A stretch of DNA of 64,000 nucleotides from Chaetoderma sp. LZ-2023a (lineage: Eukaryota > Mollusca > Caudofoveata > Chaetodermatida > Chaetodermatidae), in NCBI GenBank assembly GCA_034401795.1, contig CM067359.1, positions 140,728,454 through 140,792,453 of the forward strand. The letters are read 5' to 3'. Of this stretch, positions 1-11,900 are shown piece by piece. Both the position numbers and the translations under genes were made by a program. Each line of letters begins with the position of its first letter. Positions within the stretch are counted from its first letter, which is position 1. The notes beneath the pieces are model-generated. The model worked only from the letters and a program-made list of their open reading frames with translations, ran no database searches and had not been told where the DNA came from.

Positions 1-617
1 AAATGTCTGAGGATGGTACTTAATGTAGAATTATCGGCTGCATTTGAAAAGCTATTCGTTTGCCAACCTTAGGCCTGGAAATGTGGTATTGGGTAGGAAT
101 ACATACAAATACGGTATCATATGGATGAGCCATCTACTGATTCATTTTCTATGTTGGAATGCATGCTATTCACGGTATAATGGGGAGCGGGTGACAATAC
201 CTCAATTTGATCAATGACTCTCTTGAAAGTGTGTATTAGTTACCTATCCTCTGAGCCTTGGGATAATCTGAGAGAGTGATATTGTTAGTGATGATATTCT
301 ATGTTTGTATTAAACTCCTATGTCCTATATCTATTGCGGGGTATTGTAGAGGAGAAATTCAGTGAGACTAGTGTAGTCTGTAGCGTGCAAGAGTTATATG
401 TGTATTAGCGAATAGGATATAAAATAAATAGCAGCGTGTAGATTAGAGCCGTGTATAGACTGGATACAAGTGTGTGGACTAGATAATTTTGTGTAGACTA
501 GAGGGGGTAGTCTGTATCTTAGATATTAGTGAATAGTTCATATTCCAGGTAGAAAAGATTTTGCCATCATCTACACAGACTTGGTAAGAAAAGTGCTGAA
601 GGAATCAAAGTGATTGA
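1..617. other. No recognised gene
   Basis: AT-rich sequence with frequent stops in all frames. I see no coding signal, tandem repeat or family I recognise. Confidence 0.5.
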
Positions 618-660
618 TTGATCATCGAATGGTCTGACTATCAGACCATTCTATGATCAA
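618..660. repeat. Perfect-looking short hairpin
   Basis: Two 20-base arms (618-637 and 641-660) are reverse complements with one mismatch, separated by a 3-base loop (CTA). The stem begins TTGATCAT and closes at GGTCTGA/TCAGACC. It could be a MITE remnant or a cruciform-forming site; no neighbouring gene gives it a role. Confidence 0.7.
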
Positions 661-2185
661 TAATTGACCAGAAATCAAGGTGACAGTACAAGGCATATTA
701 TGTTGTATACAATCTCTTAGTAGTTTAGCATCAAATTATCATGAGATTATAGGTTATCAGACATAGTGCTATAAAGAGATCGCAGCTACTCGCAAGACAC
801 ACGGCGATGCTCCGGGCATATCTTCCAAACCTATTCTATGTCATGTGTTGCAAATTGCAATGCATCTCTAATGACATATTTGCAAAGATGTGCGTCTTTT
901 ACCTAACTGCATCAAAATGTTTTTGGAACTGACAAAGAGAGACGGCATCGGGAACCGTGAGATGGATCCAGTTGAAAGAAAACCAAGAATATCATGTTAT
1001 GCATACATGTCTATCTGTGATTAAGCTAATATTGGGAGACATTATATTTCACGAGTTTTGTCGGAATGATTATCTCAATAAAGCAAATGCAGTAAAGCAC
1101 AGGCATGAAATACATGAATACTCGAGCAACATAGGATTTCACAAAACAGTGTATGATGTTGTCAGAAATGCATGAATATGAATTTGATAGAAAACCAATG
1201 CGCCGTTTTACTCACCTCACTTCATTAGCAATATATGGCACGTGTGGATGAATGAATCTATGTATCACGCCAATCGTCTGTGTGAGCAAATTCTCAAAGA
1301 TTTGTGAAGTACTAAAATCCCAATCAAAGTAGGAATAATTATCTAAAACTTAGCACACGGTGAAGAAGGAGCAATATCCAGAGTTAGGTTTGATGAAATG
1401 CCAGTCAAAGGGGCAGCTTTTAACTCACTTTAGTAATCCTTAGTATAAAGAATAATCTGGAGTAGCATCACCCAATGACAGCTGAAATCCTAAGTTCAAA
1501 CCAGCGAAACTCCTTCTGCGGATTTAGACGTAAGAGTGTCATTGACAGGATCCACTGTTACTGCAACCAGGGCCAAGATCGATAGTTTCCCCCAAAAAGA
1601 CTGCAGAGCGCCGTTTTGGACGAAGTTGTCATGAAATTGCTAAGGAACCTGAACAGTTTTGTAACTTTGTGCGCATAACCTCGGATGGATTTTATCAATT
1701 CTTTGATATGATGACACCCCTGATCAAAGTGCATGACACCACATTCGGTATATCTCCAGCAGAAAGGCGTAACAATTGCATTTCATTTCTTCGCAACCTG
1801 CACGCATTTATTAATAATCTTATTTCACTTTGTTGCAAGGCCGCACAGCCTACCCTTGTTGGCAGGCATACCAATGAAATGAAATGAATTTCATTTCAGA
1901 TCCAATCGGAAGATGGACTTTACGTCCTGATTTCGCTCGGATCATATAGTCTGTGGCCGGCATTACTCTGCCATGAGCTCTCGTTCTATTCTCTCACCAA
2001 TCAATCGGGAGAGGATCCTCTAGATGGCCAAGGAATTAAGGGGTTGGAAAACCACAATCCACCCACCCCCAGCCCCGTGTCCATGGGAATCTGGTATCAA
2101 AAGGAGTTAATGGTTGGGCCCATTGCCAACCTCTCAACCCGGGGCGTGTTAACCTCGCTGTCAAAGGGGAACTGCCTTAACCCCT
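661..2185. other. No recognised gene
   Basis: Only short ORFs (72 codons at most) with no recognisable domain or splice framework. Nothing beyond background AT-rich sequence is visible. Confidence 0.45.
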
Positions 2186-2450
2186 AGTCCCATGTCAGTA
2201 CTATCTCCGTTAATGACGACCAAACTCCATTGCAAAGCATTATGCCCTCTACAATCAAAGGAAATCTATCATCATTGTGGGATGGCACATTGATTACTCT
2301 TCAATACGAACCATTATCCTGCTCACCATCAACGGGAAAATGCAAAGCCACATGTCAGTACTATGTATACTAAAGATGGCCACACGCCAGCGTGAAGATT
2401 TACACCCTCTACAGTCTAGGGGAATCTATCATCAAAGAGAATAGAACGAT
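2185..2450. repeat. 160-bp tandem duplication
   Basis: CATGTCAGTACTAT occurs at 2191 and 2351, and CCCTCTACA followed by AATCTATCATCA occurs at 2245 and 2405. Both pairs have the same 160-base offset, so this is a diverged two-copy direct repeat. No coding capacity is evident. Confidence 0.6.
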
Positions 2451-2458
2451 CCTTTTCT

Positions 2459-2960
2459 AGGTATGGCCCGCCCACTTGTAGTTAAGCTCCGCTCAAGCCA
2501 TTCGTGTGTTGGGATTGATTTATATACTTGCATACTATTTATATTTGAACTCTGAATCTACAAACAATCCTAATTTCACGGTAAATATATGGGTAACACG
2601 TTGAATATTTTTAATTTATTTTTCCAGAAAACTATATAGGCAAGTTAGTTAAGCTCCACCCACGCTTCGCCCATGTTGGGGTCGATCGATCCCCGAACAC
2701 CCTAACTATCAATTTCCGGAAAACTACAGGCAAGCTGTTGAATCCTTTGAATATTGGCAGTAACAGTGCCAAGTCAAATTAGTTTCAGAATATTTAACAA
2801 AATGTTTATTAAACCATAAAGACATATTATTCGTACAACTAATGGGTTTTTGAAAGTTTCTGAGTGACTTAGCTAAGTCATTCATTATGTAGTTGGTTGT
2901 GACGTCGGTCTACATGTGACATAATCATAGCGTCATATACTTGATCGACAGATCGGATTC
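2459..2960 (+). mobile_element. MITE-like element, nested or rearranged copy
   Basis: A subfamily-B left arm (GCCCGCCCA, then GTGTTGGGATTGATTTATATA) is followed at about 2645 by a second left arm of subfamily A (GTTAAGCTCCACCCACG, GATCGATCCCC). The shared core (GTCAAATTAGTTTCA) comes next, then a B-type right end (GTCGGTCTACATGTGACATA). Two left arms in a row suggest insertion of one copy into another, or recombination. Confidence 0.7.
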
Positions 2961-3180
2961 ATCGATTCTATCAGCGTATATAATAAAGTTCAATAAGGTC
3001 GTGCAATCTATCACTAAGATTCACACATCTAGAAAGAACATACTATTCTCTATCGCTGCAAGCCGTATTAATATAGCACTTTCATGTGTTGCCACGCTAC
3101 AAGACGATCACTGTTCATAATAGGATATGCATGAGATGAATTTATAGAACATACTTTAATATTTTCCATAGAATTAAGAA

Positions 3181-3560
3181 TGGACATTTCCAATTTTTCC
3201 ATCCATCATATGACATCATAATCAACTACGTGACGTGTATGATGACGTCATAATCAATCACGTCATGAAAGACGTAGATAAATACGTCACGAACGCATAA
3301 TTGAAGACGGACTAATCATTGTTGTACGAAATGTATGTCTTTGCTATTTAATAAACATTCTGTTAAATATTTTGAAACTAATTTGACTGGGCACTGTTGC
3401 TGCTAGAGGCAGCACCATCAACCAGTCAAATTAGTTTCAAACTATTCCACAAATTAACTGCATATTTTTCCGGAAATTGATAGTTAGGGTGTTCGGGGGA
3501 TCGATCGAAGCGAAGCTTAACTAGGGATGGACGGGGCATTGCTTAAAGTGGAAATGTCCA
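3181..3560 (-). mobile_element. MITE-like element, complete copy
   Basis: Terminal inverted repeats TGGACATTTCCA (3181-3192) and TGGAAATGTCCA (3549-3560) bound a 380-base unit. It contains TGACGTCA sites, a central hairpin built on ATTTTGAAACTAATTTGACT with a GTTGCTGC tip, and a GATCGATCG motif near the right end. No ORF is present, as expected for a non-autonomous element. Confidence 0.85.
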
Positions 3561-3919
3561 TCGGAGCATGTTGGTCTGCAGTTGTGGGTTTATCCACTGA
3601 CACCAAAGTTCAAATGTACAACACTTTCATCCAGGCTAGATCTTTCTAGCTGATAGTGAATAGATTTATCTTCATGACGTCTGATAAGCACACTTAGATA
3701 CTTAGATGGCTATTGATAGGGATCGTGGTTATCGTTGGTGGAAACACCTGATGAAGCTGTGTGATTGGGGCATACCGTGCGACATTAGTCGTTACCTGAT
3801 TCATCATTAATCGTTCTTCAAATCTCTTTAGTACGTAGAGCGAGCGTGCTTTTAATATCCAGCGGCACCACCGCTACCACCAGACTGTCGCCCTCACCAC
3901 GGCCACTACCCACAAGCAG

Positions 3920-4210
3920 CGTTGCCTTAGCAACAACAACAATAACAACAACAAACAACCGCAACAACAACAACAACAAACAGCTGCAGCATCATCAACA
4001 ACAACAACAACAACAACAACAACACAAAGAACAGCAACAACACAAACAACAACAACAACAACACAAACAACAACAACAACAACAAACAACAACAACATCA
4101 TCAACGACAACAACAACAACATCAACGACAACAACGACAAACAACAACAACAACAACAATAATAAAAGAAACAACAATAACAACAACAACAACAACAGCA
4201 ACAACAACAA
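3920..4210 (+). repeat. (CAA)n microsatellite
   Basis: CAA/ACA triplets with occasional CAG, ATC and GAC interruptions. The open frames across it (poly-Gln, Asn, Thr on plus; poly-Val, Leu, Cys on minus) are by-products of the repeat. Confidence 0.95.
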
Positions 4211-4219
4211 AGAATTATA

Positions 4220-5189
4220 TAGGTCTGTATACGTTCTCTATGTACTGTAATCAAGAGCTTTCTTATATAATTGATACACAAGTAAGAAATTTGAACCTCA
4301 GTGTTTTAGGGGTTGGGTGGGGCCTTTGTAATGATGCCAATCACGCAACATTGAAGACGTTTTGTCTTCTTCCAGCTGACTAAGGCTGCGGTCGCAAATT
4401 AAAGGTGACTGATGAGGACTGGGTTTGATGGCGCTACGTTCGGGTTGTCTTTCCCTCTATCTAGATACTAACTGTAATCTTACTCCAGAATAAACGCAAT
4501 CACGTACAACTATGACAAAAATAGATTTACTAAACGTATAATTAACTTGATATCAAACTTAAAGAAATAACTTGATAACTTATATAAATATTTACAGATT
4601 AACTTCCGCATTCGACAACGTTAATATTGTAAATATAGCAGTTATAAGAAACACTAAGATAGCTTATTTTCCCCCGCGAATATTACTTCTTCATAGCAAG
4701 AAATATGTCTTAATGTGACCAGCTGTCTTTAGTGACCATTACTAGATGACCAATAAAATGTCCTCTATTGACATGTTTGACAGTTTCTAATTTATGTGTA
4801 TATGAATGATGGTGAGTAAGGGAAGGAATAAGATGAACATTGTGTACATGTTACACGCAACTAATGAATCCATCGATACTATGATCGATCTATGTACAGC
4901 TATACCTGTAATAGAGACCACCTCCTTTTTTGGAGAGAAAGGTTTTATGTTCGTTAAGACAAATGGTCTAATGATCACATTTCAATAACAACCACTCTCC
5001 ACTGGGTCCAAAAGACATGTCCTATATCATGTAACCTGTATTAAGAAATCACTTGTCTATAGTCACTAATTATTTGTGTCCGCCTAAGGTGGTCACTTAA
5101 GATCAGCTCAGAAATAAAAGAGAATTAAACGAAGACTTGAATATTTTGAACAAAAATAGATTGAAATACATAGGCACTGCCTTCCAATC
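4220..5189. other. No recognised gene
   Basis: Short overlapping ORFs on both strands around 4,790-4,990 have no recognisable motif. No repeat structure was noticed. Confidence 0.45.
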
Positions 5190-5596
5190 CAATGGACCTT
5201 TCCAAGTTTATCCATCCAACATATGGCGTCACATGACGTCATAATCATCTCCTTGAAGTGTAAGATGACGTCATAATCATGACGGTATGAATGACTCGAT
5301 ACAGTCAGTTTTTAACGCGTAATGGTACGACACGTTGTACGAATTGTATGTCTTTACTATTTATTAAATATTCTGTTGGATATTTTGAAACTGATTTGAC
5401 TGGACGCTGTTGCTGCCATATGCATGAGCAGTGCACAGTCAAATTAGTTTCAAAGTATTAACCAGCTTGCCTGGATAGTTTTCTGGAAATTGATAGTCAG
5501 GGAGTACAGCGATCGATCGATCACAACACGAGCGAGGTGTGGGTGGAGCTTAGATAGCGATGGGCGGGGCATAGCTAAAACTGGAAAAGTTCATTA
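5190..5596 (-). mobile_element. MITE-like element, complete copy
   Basis: Starts CAATGGACCTTTCC and ends CTGGAAAAGTTCATT, giving imperfect terminal inverted repeats. Internal landmarks are two TGACGTCATAATCAT blocks, the GTATGTCTTTACTATTTA block, the core hairpin (GACGCTGTTGCTGCC / GTCAAATTAGTTTCA), CTTACC-like sequence altered to CTTGCC, and GATCGATCGATC. Confidence 0.88.
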
Positions 5597-5820
5597 TGTT
5601 CAAAATATTCAACATAATGACATGCCTTATTAACCTTTGGAAACATTCTAGCTTATTTCTATGCTGTATTGTACTATATGTTAATTACGTAGTAGTGTGA
5701 GAATTGACGAAATACACGCTTGGTTATCAGTTACTTCTACATGTAAATGCATGATAACAGGTGTAACATGCTATAATTGCAACTTAGGCAGTTTTGTCTG
5801 AAATATAAATTTTTTTACGG

Positions 5821-6130
5821 GTACGCCAACAGATAGACTGCCCGACCGAATAACTGACTGACCAATGGACTGACTGAACAATGGATCGGCCGACCAACAG
5901 ACCAACTGATTGGCTGACTGACCGATCAACCGACTGACCAACGGACCGACCGACTGGACAAACAACATACCAGTGGACCGAATGACTGACTGACCGACCG
6001 ACTGACTCAACAATAGCTCGACCGACAGACAGATCAAACGAGTGACTGACTGACCGATCAACCGACTGACAGACAGATCAACTGACTGACCGACAGACCG
6101 AACTACAGACAAACCGGCCGACTGATAAAC
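5821..6130. repeat. GACT/GACC tetranucleotide satellite
   Basis: Degenerate array of GACTGACC-like tetranucleotides with CAACNGAC interruptions. It leaves a 113-codon repeat-derived minus-strand ORF (VGQSVxRLIGQSV pattern) with no independent coding evidence. Confidence 0.9.
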
Positions 6131-6487
6131 CAGCTTATACTAGTTGCTACTTCATAAATCATATTTATGATATAATCCCAGTAGGTTCATCTTGGATGCC
6201 ACGGTGGATGAGGACATGCGCCATATGATACCCTTATGCTAATAAAGGCACATTGGAGGGAGAGTAATGCTGATGTTAGCATCAATAGTGATCGATATTG
6301 GAAGGATTTTCGGGCTTTCGTTTTCCGTTGTATCATCAAGATATAGCAAACTAACCACTAGCCATTAATAACCATCTGCCACAGACTTTATAATGTGGGA
6401 AAGTGTATAAGCGGTGAAATATGGTACATTGAATTATCTATGATGTAATCAAAATTACACGGTCACACGCAAAATTCTCCCGCCCAC

Positions 6488-6704
6488 TAGAGCAAGGCAG
6501 CGCACAGTCAAATTAGTTTCAAAATAATCAAACTGCATACTAAAGTTATACAATTCGCCCTCAAACGCTTAGCCCATCACCAGTTGCGGCTGCAACCAAC
6601 TTATCTACGTTATTCATGACGGCATTGATTATGAGCTCATCCTACACGTCACGCAGTTGATTATGATGTCATATGATGGATGGATGAACTGAAAAGCTCC
6701 ATTA
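6488..6704 (+). mobile_element. MITE-like element, right half
   Basis: Begins in the core (GGCAGCGCACAGTCAAATTAG) and runs through the right arm (TACACGTCACGCAGTTGATT, ATGATGGATGGATGAACTG) to the terminal CTCCATT. The left arm is missing. Confidence 0.8.
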
Positions 6705-6959
6705 GCCAAAGCTTAGAAGGGAATGAATGTAGTAGATTCAAATATCTTTGAACCACTTCTTCAAATTCGCTGTTCAATCCTTTCATTATTTCTCACGTGT
6801 TTTCAAGCCGGTAATATAGATTAGGCAAATCGGTACTCACCATTTCAGCAGATAAGTATATCATATTTACTGTACCCAGGGAATATTTTACAAAGGGTAT
6901 GCGTTGCCATTGTGGAATGTATTCACCATTTTAACGGGTCGTATATGCTATTTAAAGAT

Positions 6960-7262
6960 TGGCAAATGATTTTAAAACCATTATAAATGGGGCATAGGCC
7001 ATTAAATGAATTCTAGAGCTTTATAACTCATATATAAATCTTTGCACTGATGATGTATCACATTTTAAAAGGCCAGAGTAAACATCTAACATAATATATC
7101 ACATTTAAAATCATTTATCAACCTTTTGAAAAAACATTTATACAAATTTCTAATTGGCTACTTTTTATAGAATCGAGAATTATACATTTAAAATGATTTA
7201 TGCACCTTTGAATTCATTTATAAACCTTTAAAATAACTTATTATCATTTAAATATAGTGAAT
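6960..7262. repeat. AT-rich degenerate repeat
   Basis: Repeated variants of ATTTATAAACCTTT and TTAAAATCATTTAT in direct and inverted order, with no open frame. Probably an old, decayed tandem or low-complexity tract. Confidence 0.5.
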
Positions 7263-7881
7263 AAATTCCACAACCGTGCCAATTAAAAACGAGTCCAAGC
7301 TTACGGCCCTCTGGCAGCTGATAGGTTAAACACTGCGGATATGGCTAGGAAATGGTAACATAATATCACAATGCTGTTGACAAAATAAAAAAAGCCGAAC
7401 CAGTACAGAAAGTCAAAGATGAGAATCCAAGCTGTTAATTCAGTGGTATCTGGTGAGGATAAACCATCTGAATTTACAGGAAGAAAGGATGGTGTCTGTA
7501 AGGTCTCTCCATGGCAGATGTTTAGGCGATGTACGTGATAAACATTACATCTGTAAACATGGTACCATCCGATATCACATCACTCATCCCGGACTGAAAG
7601 GACATCAATATAAATAGATTTAAGCTACTCTGTCTAAGGGTCCTGAATACATTGTCCATAGTCATCTGGGAAAGCAACAGTTGCAAGAGGTCGGATCATT
7701 TAAATGGCGTTTTTGGTAATTTCCGTAGATATTATCTTTAGCACGAGCAGTGACATTATCTGTTTAGGCAGTTGATCTATGATATTGTGAATATGTATCA
7801 CAAAACTCTTTTAGAAATCACATCTTTATTTGTACAAGAGTAAATCATCCAGTATCTACTGTAAAGATTATTAATTCCTGA
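7263..7881. other. No recognised gene
   Basis: No domain-bearing frame, tandem repeat or recognised element family was seen in this stretch. Confidence 0.4.
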
Positions 7882-8238
7882 CTCCATTTCCTCACTCAAT
7901 CATATGACGTCATAGTCAACTATGCGACTATTATGTTGATGTCATAATCATGACTCAAATCATTAGATTAACCCCGTTTTAACGATTAATAGTCTGATAC
8001 GTTGTACGAATTGTATGTTTTTTGCAATTTAACAAACATGCTGTCGAATATTTTGAAACTAATTTGACTGGCCGATGTTGCTGCCATAGTTTACAAATAT
8101 TCAGCAGCTTACCTGGATAGTTTTCTCGAAATTAATAGTCCGGAAGTTCAGAGATCGATCGATACCAACACGAGCGAAGTGTGGGTGGAGCCTAGGTAGA
8201 GATGGGCGGGGCATAGCTAGAACTGGAAAGGTCCATTG
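7882..8238 (-). mobile_element. MITE-like element, complete copy
   Basis: Left end CTCCATTTCCTCACTCAATC, then CATATGACGTCAT. The core is shortened (GGCCGATGTTGCTGCC without the matching second arm). It continues with CAGCTTACCTGG, GATCGATCGAT, GTGTGGGTGGAGC and GGGCGGGGCATAGCTA, and ends AACTGGAAAGGTCCATT. Confidence 0.85.
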
Positions 8239-8985
8239 TGTTTAATTATCAATTATTATTGAAGCTTCATTATCAGGCTGATGTGGAAACGCACACCAGA
8301 GCACATTATAAACAGAGATATTTATATACATTAAGACGATGAAATGAAGCACACATTAGTACTTGATTGTCTTCCTCAGTGCATGCCATCGTCTATATTT
8401 TACCGAATGAGTAGGTATAGATACACGGCCGGGACATTTGTAAGGCTTTCCTGCTAATTGACACTAGATATTTATTTAGCCTTTTACTGGCTAAAGTCTG
8501 TAAAGAAAATACAAATATTTGCTTATTGAATGTCAAATTGGAAGCCAAGAGAAGACTATTTTTTTTAAATGATCACAGGCCACTATATCCTTTTCTCTTC
8601 TCTTCGCCTGCAAATGGAGATTTCTCAAGACCACAGCACATGCTGTTTTGGCTGAGTCGCACTGAAATAGTTAAATGTTTACGAGTAGGACGTTGCGTAA
8701 CAGGATTTTCCCAATAAATGGTGTCATTTAGTTATTTCACCCACAGGCGGCATCTCGTAATCAGCCATCACATGTTTATAAGAAATAAAACTCTATTTAG
8801 AGACAAACTCTGGCATTTAGAGGCGGAGATTAGCAGAGATTAGCAGATAAGGCAAGGATGCAATGTCTCTTCCTTGATGAAAACGAATATTATGTCTCAA
8901 ATATGGCAAAATTAAATTAAGGTTTGATTTTGGAGCTTGGTTTGATAATGTAAATGATTGAGAAGTGTTAACTGTATGTACATGA
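8239..8985. other. No recognised gene; left flank of the satellite
   Basis: A 63-codon plus-strand ORF at 8,526-8,717 has no recognisable domain. From about 8,920 the sequence begins to resemble the satellite unit (GGTTTGAT, TTTGATAATGTAAATG) in decayed form. Confidence 0.4.
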
Positions 8986-8989
8986 TAAA

Positions 8990-11900
8990 ATATATGTTTC
9001 AGTAGTATACACTGTATGTAAGCTTTGATAATATAAATGTTTCAGTAGTATACACTGTATGTAACCTTTGATAATGTAAATGGTTCAGTAGTATACACTG
9101 TATGTAAGGTTTGATAATGTAAATATGTCAGTAGTATACATTGTATGTAAGGTTTGATAATGTAAATGTTTCAGTAAGCTTTGATAATGTAAATGTGTCA
9201 GTAGTATACACTGTATGTAAGCTTTGACAGTGTAAATGTGTCGGTGGTTTACACTGTATGTAAGGTTTGATCATGTAAATGTGTCAGTAGTATACACTGT
9301 ATCTAAGGTTTGATCATGTAAATGTTTCAGAAGTATACGCTGTATATAAGGTTTGACAATGTAAATGTTTCAGTAGTATACACTGTATGTAAGCTTTGAT
9401 AATGTAAATGTTTCAGTAGTATACACTGTATGTAAGGTTTGACAATGTAAATGTTTCAGTAGTATACACTGTATATAAGGTTTGACAATGTAAATGTTTC
9501 AGTAGTATACACTGTATGTAAGGTTTGATAATGTAAATATTTCAGTAGTATACACTGTATGTAAGGTTTGATAATGTAAATGTTTCAGTAGTATACACTG
9601 TATGTAAGCTTTTGATAATGTAAATGTTTCAGTAGAGTACACTGTATGTAAGGTTTGATAATGTAAATGTTTCAGTAGTATACACTGTATGTAATGTTTG
9701 ATAATGTAAATGTTTCACTAGTATACACTGTATGTAAGCTTTGATAATGTAAATGTTTCAGTAGTATACACTGTATGCACATGTTTGACAATGTAAATGT
9801 TTCAGTAGGATACACTGTATGTAAGGTTTGATAATGGAAATGTTTCAGAACTATACGCTGTATGTACCTATTTGATAATGTAAATGTTTCAGTAGTATAC
9901 ACTGTAGAGTACACTTAATGTAAGGTTTGATAATGAAAATGTTTCAGTAGTATACACTGTATGTAAGGTTTGATAATGTAAATGTTTCAGTAGTATACAC
10001 TGTATGTAAGGTTTGATAATGTAAAGGTTTCTGTAGTATACACTGCATATAAGTTTTGATACTCTAAATGTGTCAGTGGTATACACCGCATGTAAGGTTT
10101 GAAAATGTAAATGTTTCTGTAGTATACACTGTATGTAAGGTTTGATCATGTAAATGTGTCAGTAGTATACACTGTTTGTAATGTTTGATCATGTAAATGT
10201 TTCAGTAGTGTAGACAGTATGTAAGGTTTGATGATGTAAATATTTCAGTAGTATACACTGTATGTACATATTTGATAATGTAAATGTTTCAGTAGAGTAC
10301 ACTGTATGTAAGTTTTGATAATGTAAATGTTTCAGTAGTATACAGTGTATGGAAGGTTTGATAATGCAAATATGTCAGTATTATACACTGTATGTAAGGT
10401 TTGATAATGTAAATGTTTCAGTAGTATACACTGTATGTAAGGTTTGACAATGTAAATGTTTCAGTAGAGTACATTGTATGTAAGGTGTGATAATGGAAAT
10501 GTTTCAGTAGTATAACTGTATGTAAGGTTTGATAATGGAAATATGTCAGCAGTATACATTGTATGTAAGGTTTGATAATGTAAACGTTTCAGTGGAATAC
10601 ACTGTATGTAAGGTTTGATAATGTGAATGTTTTAGTAGAGTACACTGTTTGTAAGGTTTGATAATGTAAATGTTTCAGTGGAATACACTGTATGTAAGGT
10701 TTGATAATGGAACTGGTTTAGTAGTATACACTGTATATAAGGATTGACAATGTAAATGTTTCAGTAGTATACACTGTATGTAAGGTTTGATAATGTAAAT
10801 GTTTCAGAAGTATACGCTGTATATAAGGTTTGACAATGTAAATGTTTCAGTAGTATACACTGTATGTAAGGTTTGACAATGTGAATGTTTCAGTAGTATA
10901 CACTGTATGTAAGCTTTGATAATGTAAATGTTTCAGTAGAGTACACCGTATGTAAGGTTTGATAATGGAACTGGTTTAGTAGTATACACTGTATATAAGG
11001 ATTGACAATGTAAATGTTTCAGTAGTATACACTGTATGTAAGGTTTGATAATGTAAATGTTTCAGAAGTATACGCTGTATATAAGGTTTGACAATGTAAA
11101 TGTTTCAGTAGTATACACTGTATGTAAGGTTTGACAATGTAAATGTTTCAGTAGTATACACTGTATGTAAGCTTTGATAATGTAAATGTTTCAGTAGAGT
11201 ACACCGTATGTAAGGTTTGATAATGGAACTGGTTTAGTAGTATACACTGTATATAAGGATTGACAATGTAAATGTTTCAGTAGTATAAACTCTATGTAAG
11301 GTTTGATAATGGAAATGGTTCAGAAGTATACGCTGTATGTACCTATTTGGCATAATGTAAATGTTTCAGTAGTATACACTGTATGTACACTTTGATAATG
11401 TAAATGTTTCAGTAGAGTACACTGTATGTAAGGTTTGATAATGGAAATGTTTCAGTAATATACACTGTATACAAGATTTGACAATGTAAATGTTTCTGTA
11501 CTATACACTGTATGTAAGGTTTGGTAATGTAAATGTTTAAGTAGAGTACACTGTATGTAAGGTTTGATAATGGAAATGATCCGTAGTATACACTGTATAT
11601 AAGAATTGATACTGTGAATGTTTCAGTGCTATACACTGTATGTACGGTTTGATAATATAAATATTTCTGTAGTATACACTGTATGTAATGTTTGATAATG
11701 TAAATGTTTCAGTAGAGTACACTGTATGTAAGCTTTGATAATGGAAATGTTTCAGTAGTATACACTCCATGTAAGGTTTGATAATGTAAATGTTTCAGTA
11801 TAATACACTGTATGTAAGGCTTGATAATGGAAATATGTCAGTAGTATACACTGTATGTAAGGTTTGATAATGTAAATGTTTCAGTAGTATAGACTGTATG

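Noticed and set aside
3846..4281. Long Gln/Asn/Thr-rich ORF and its reverse
   Set aside because: Fully explained by the (CAA)n microsatellite, with no flanking coding context.
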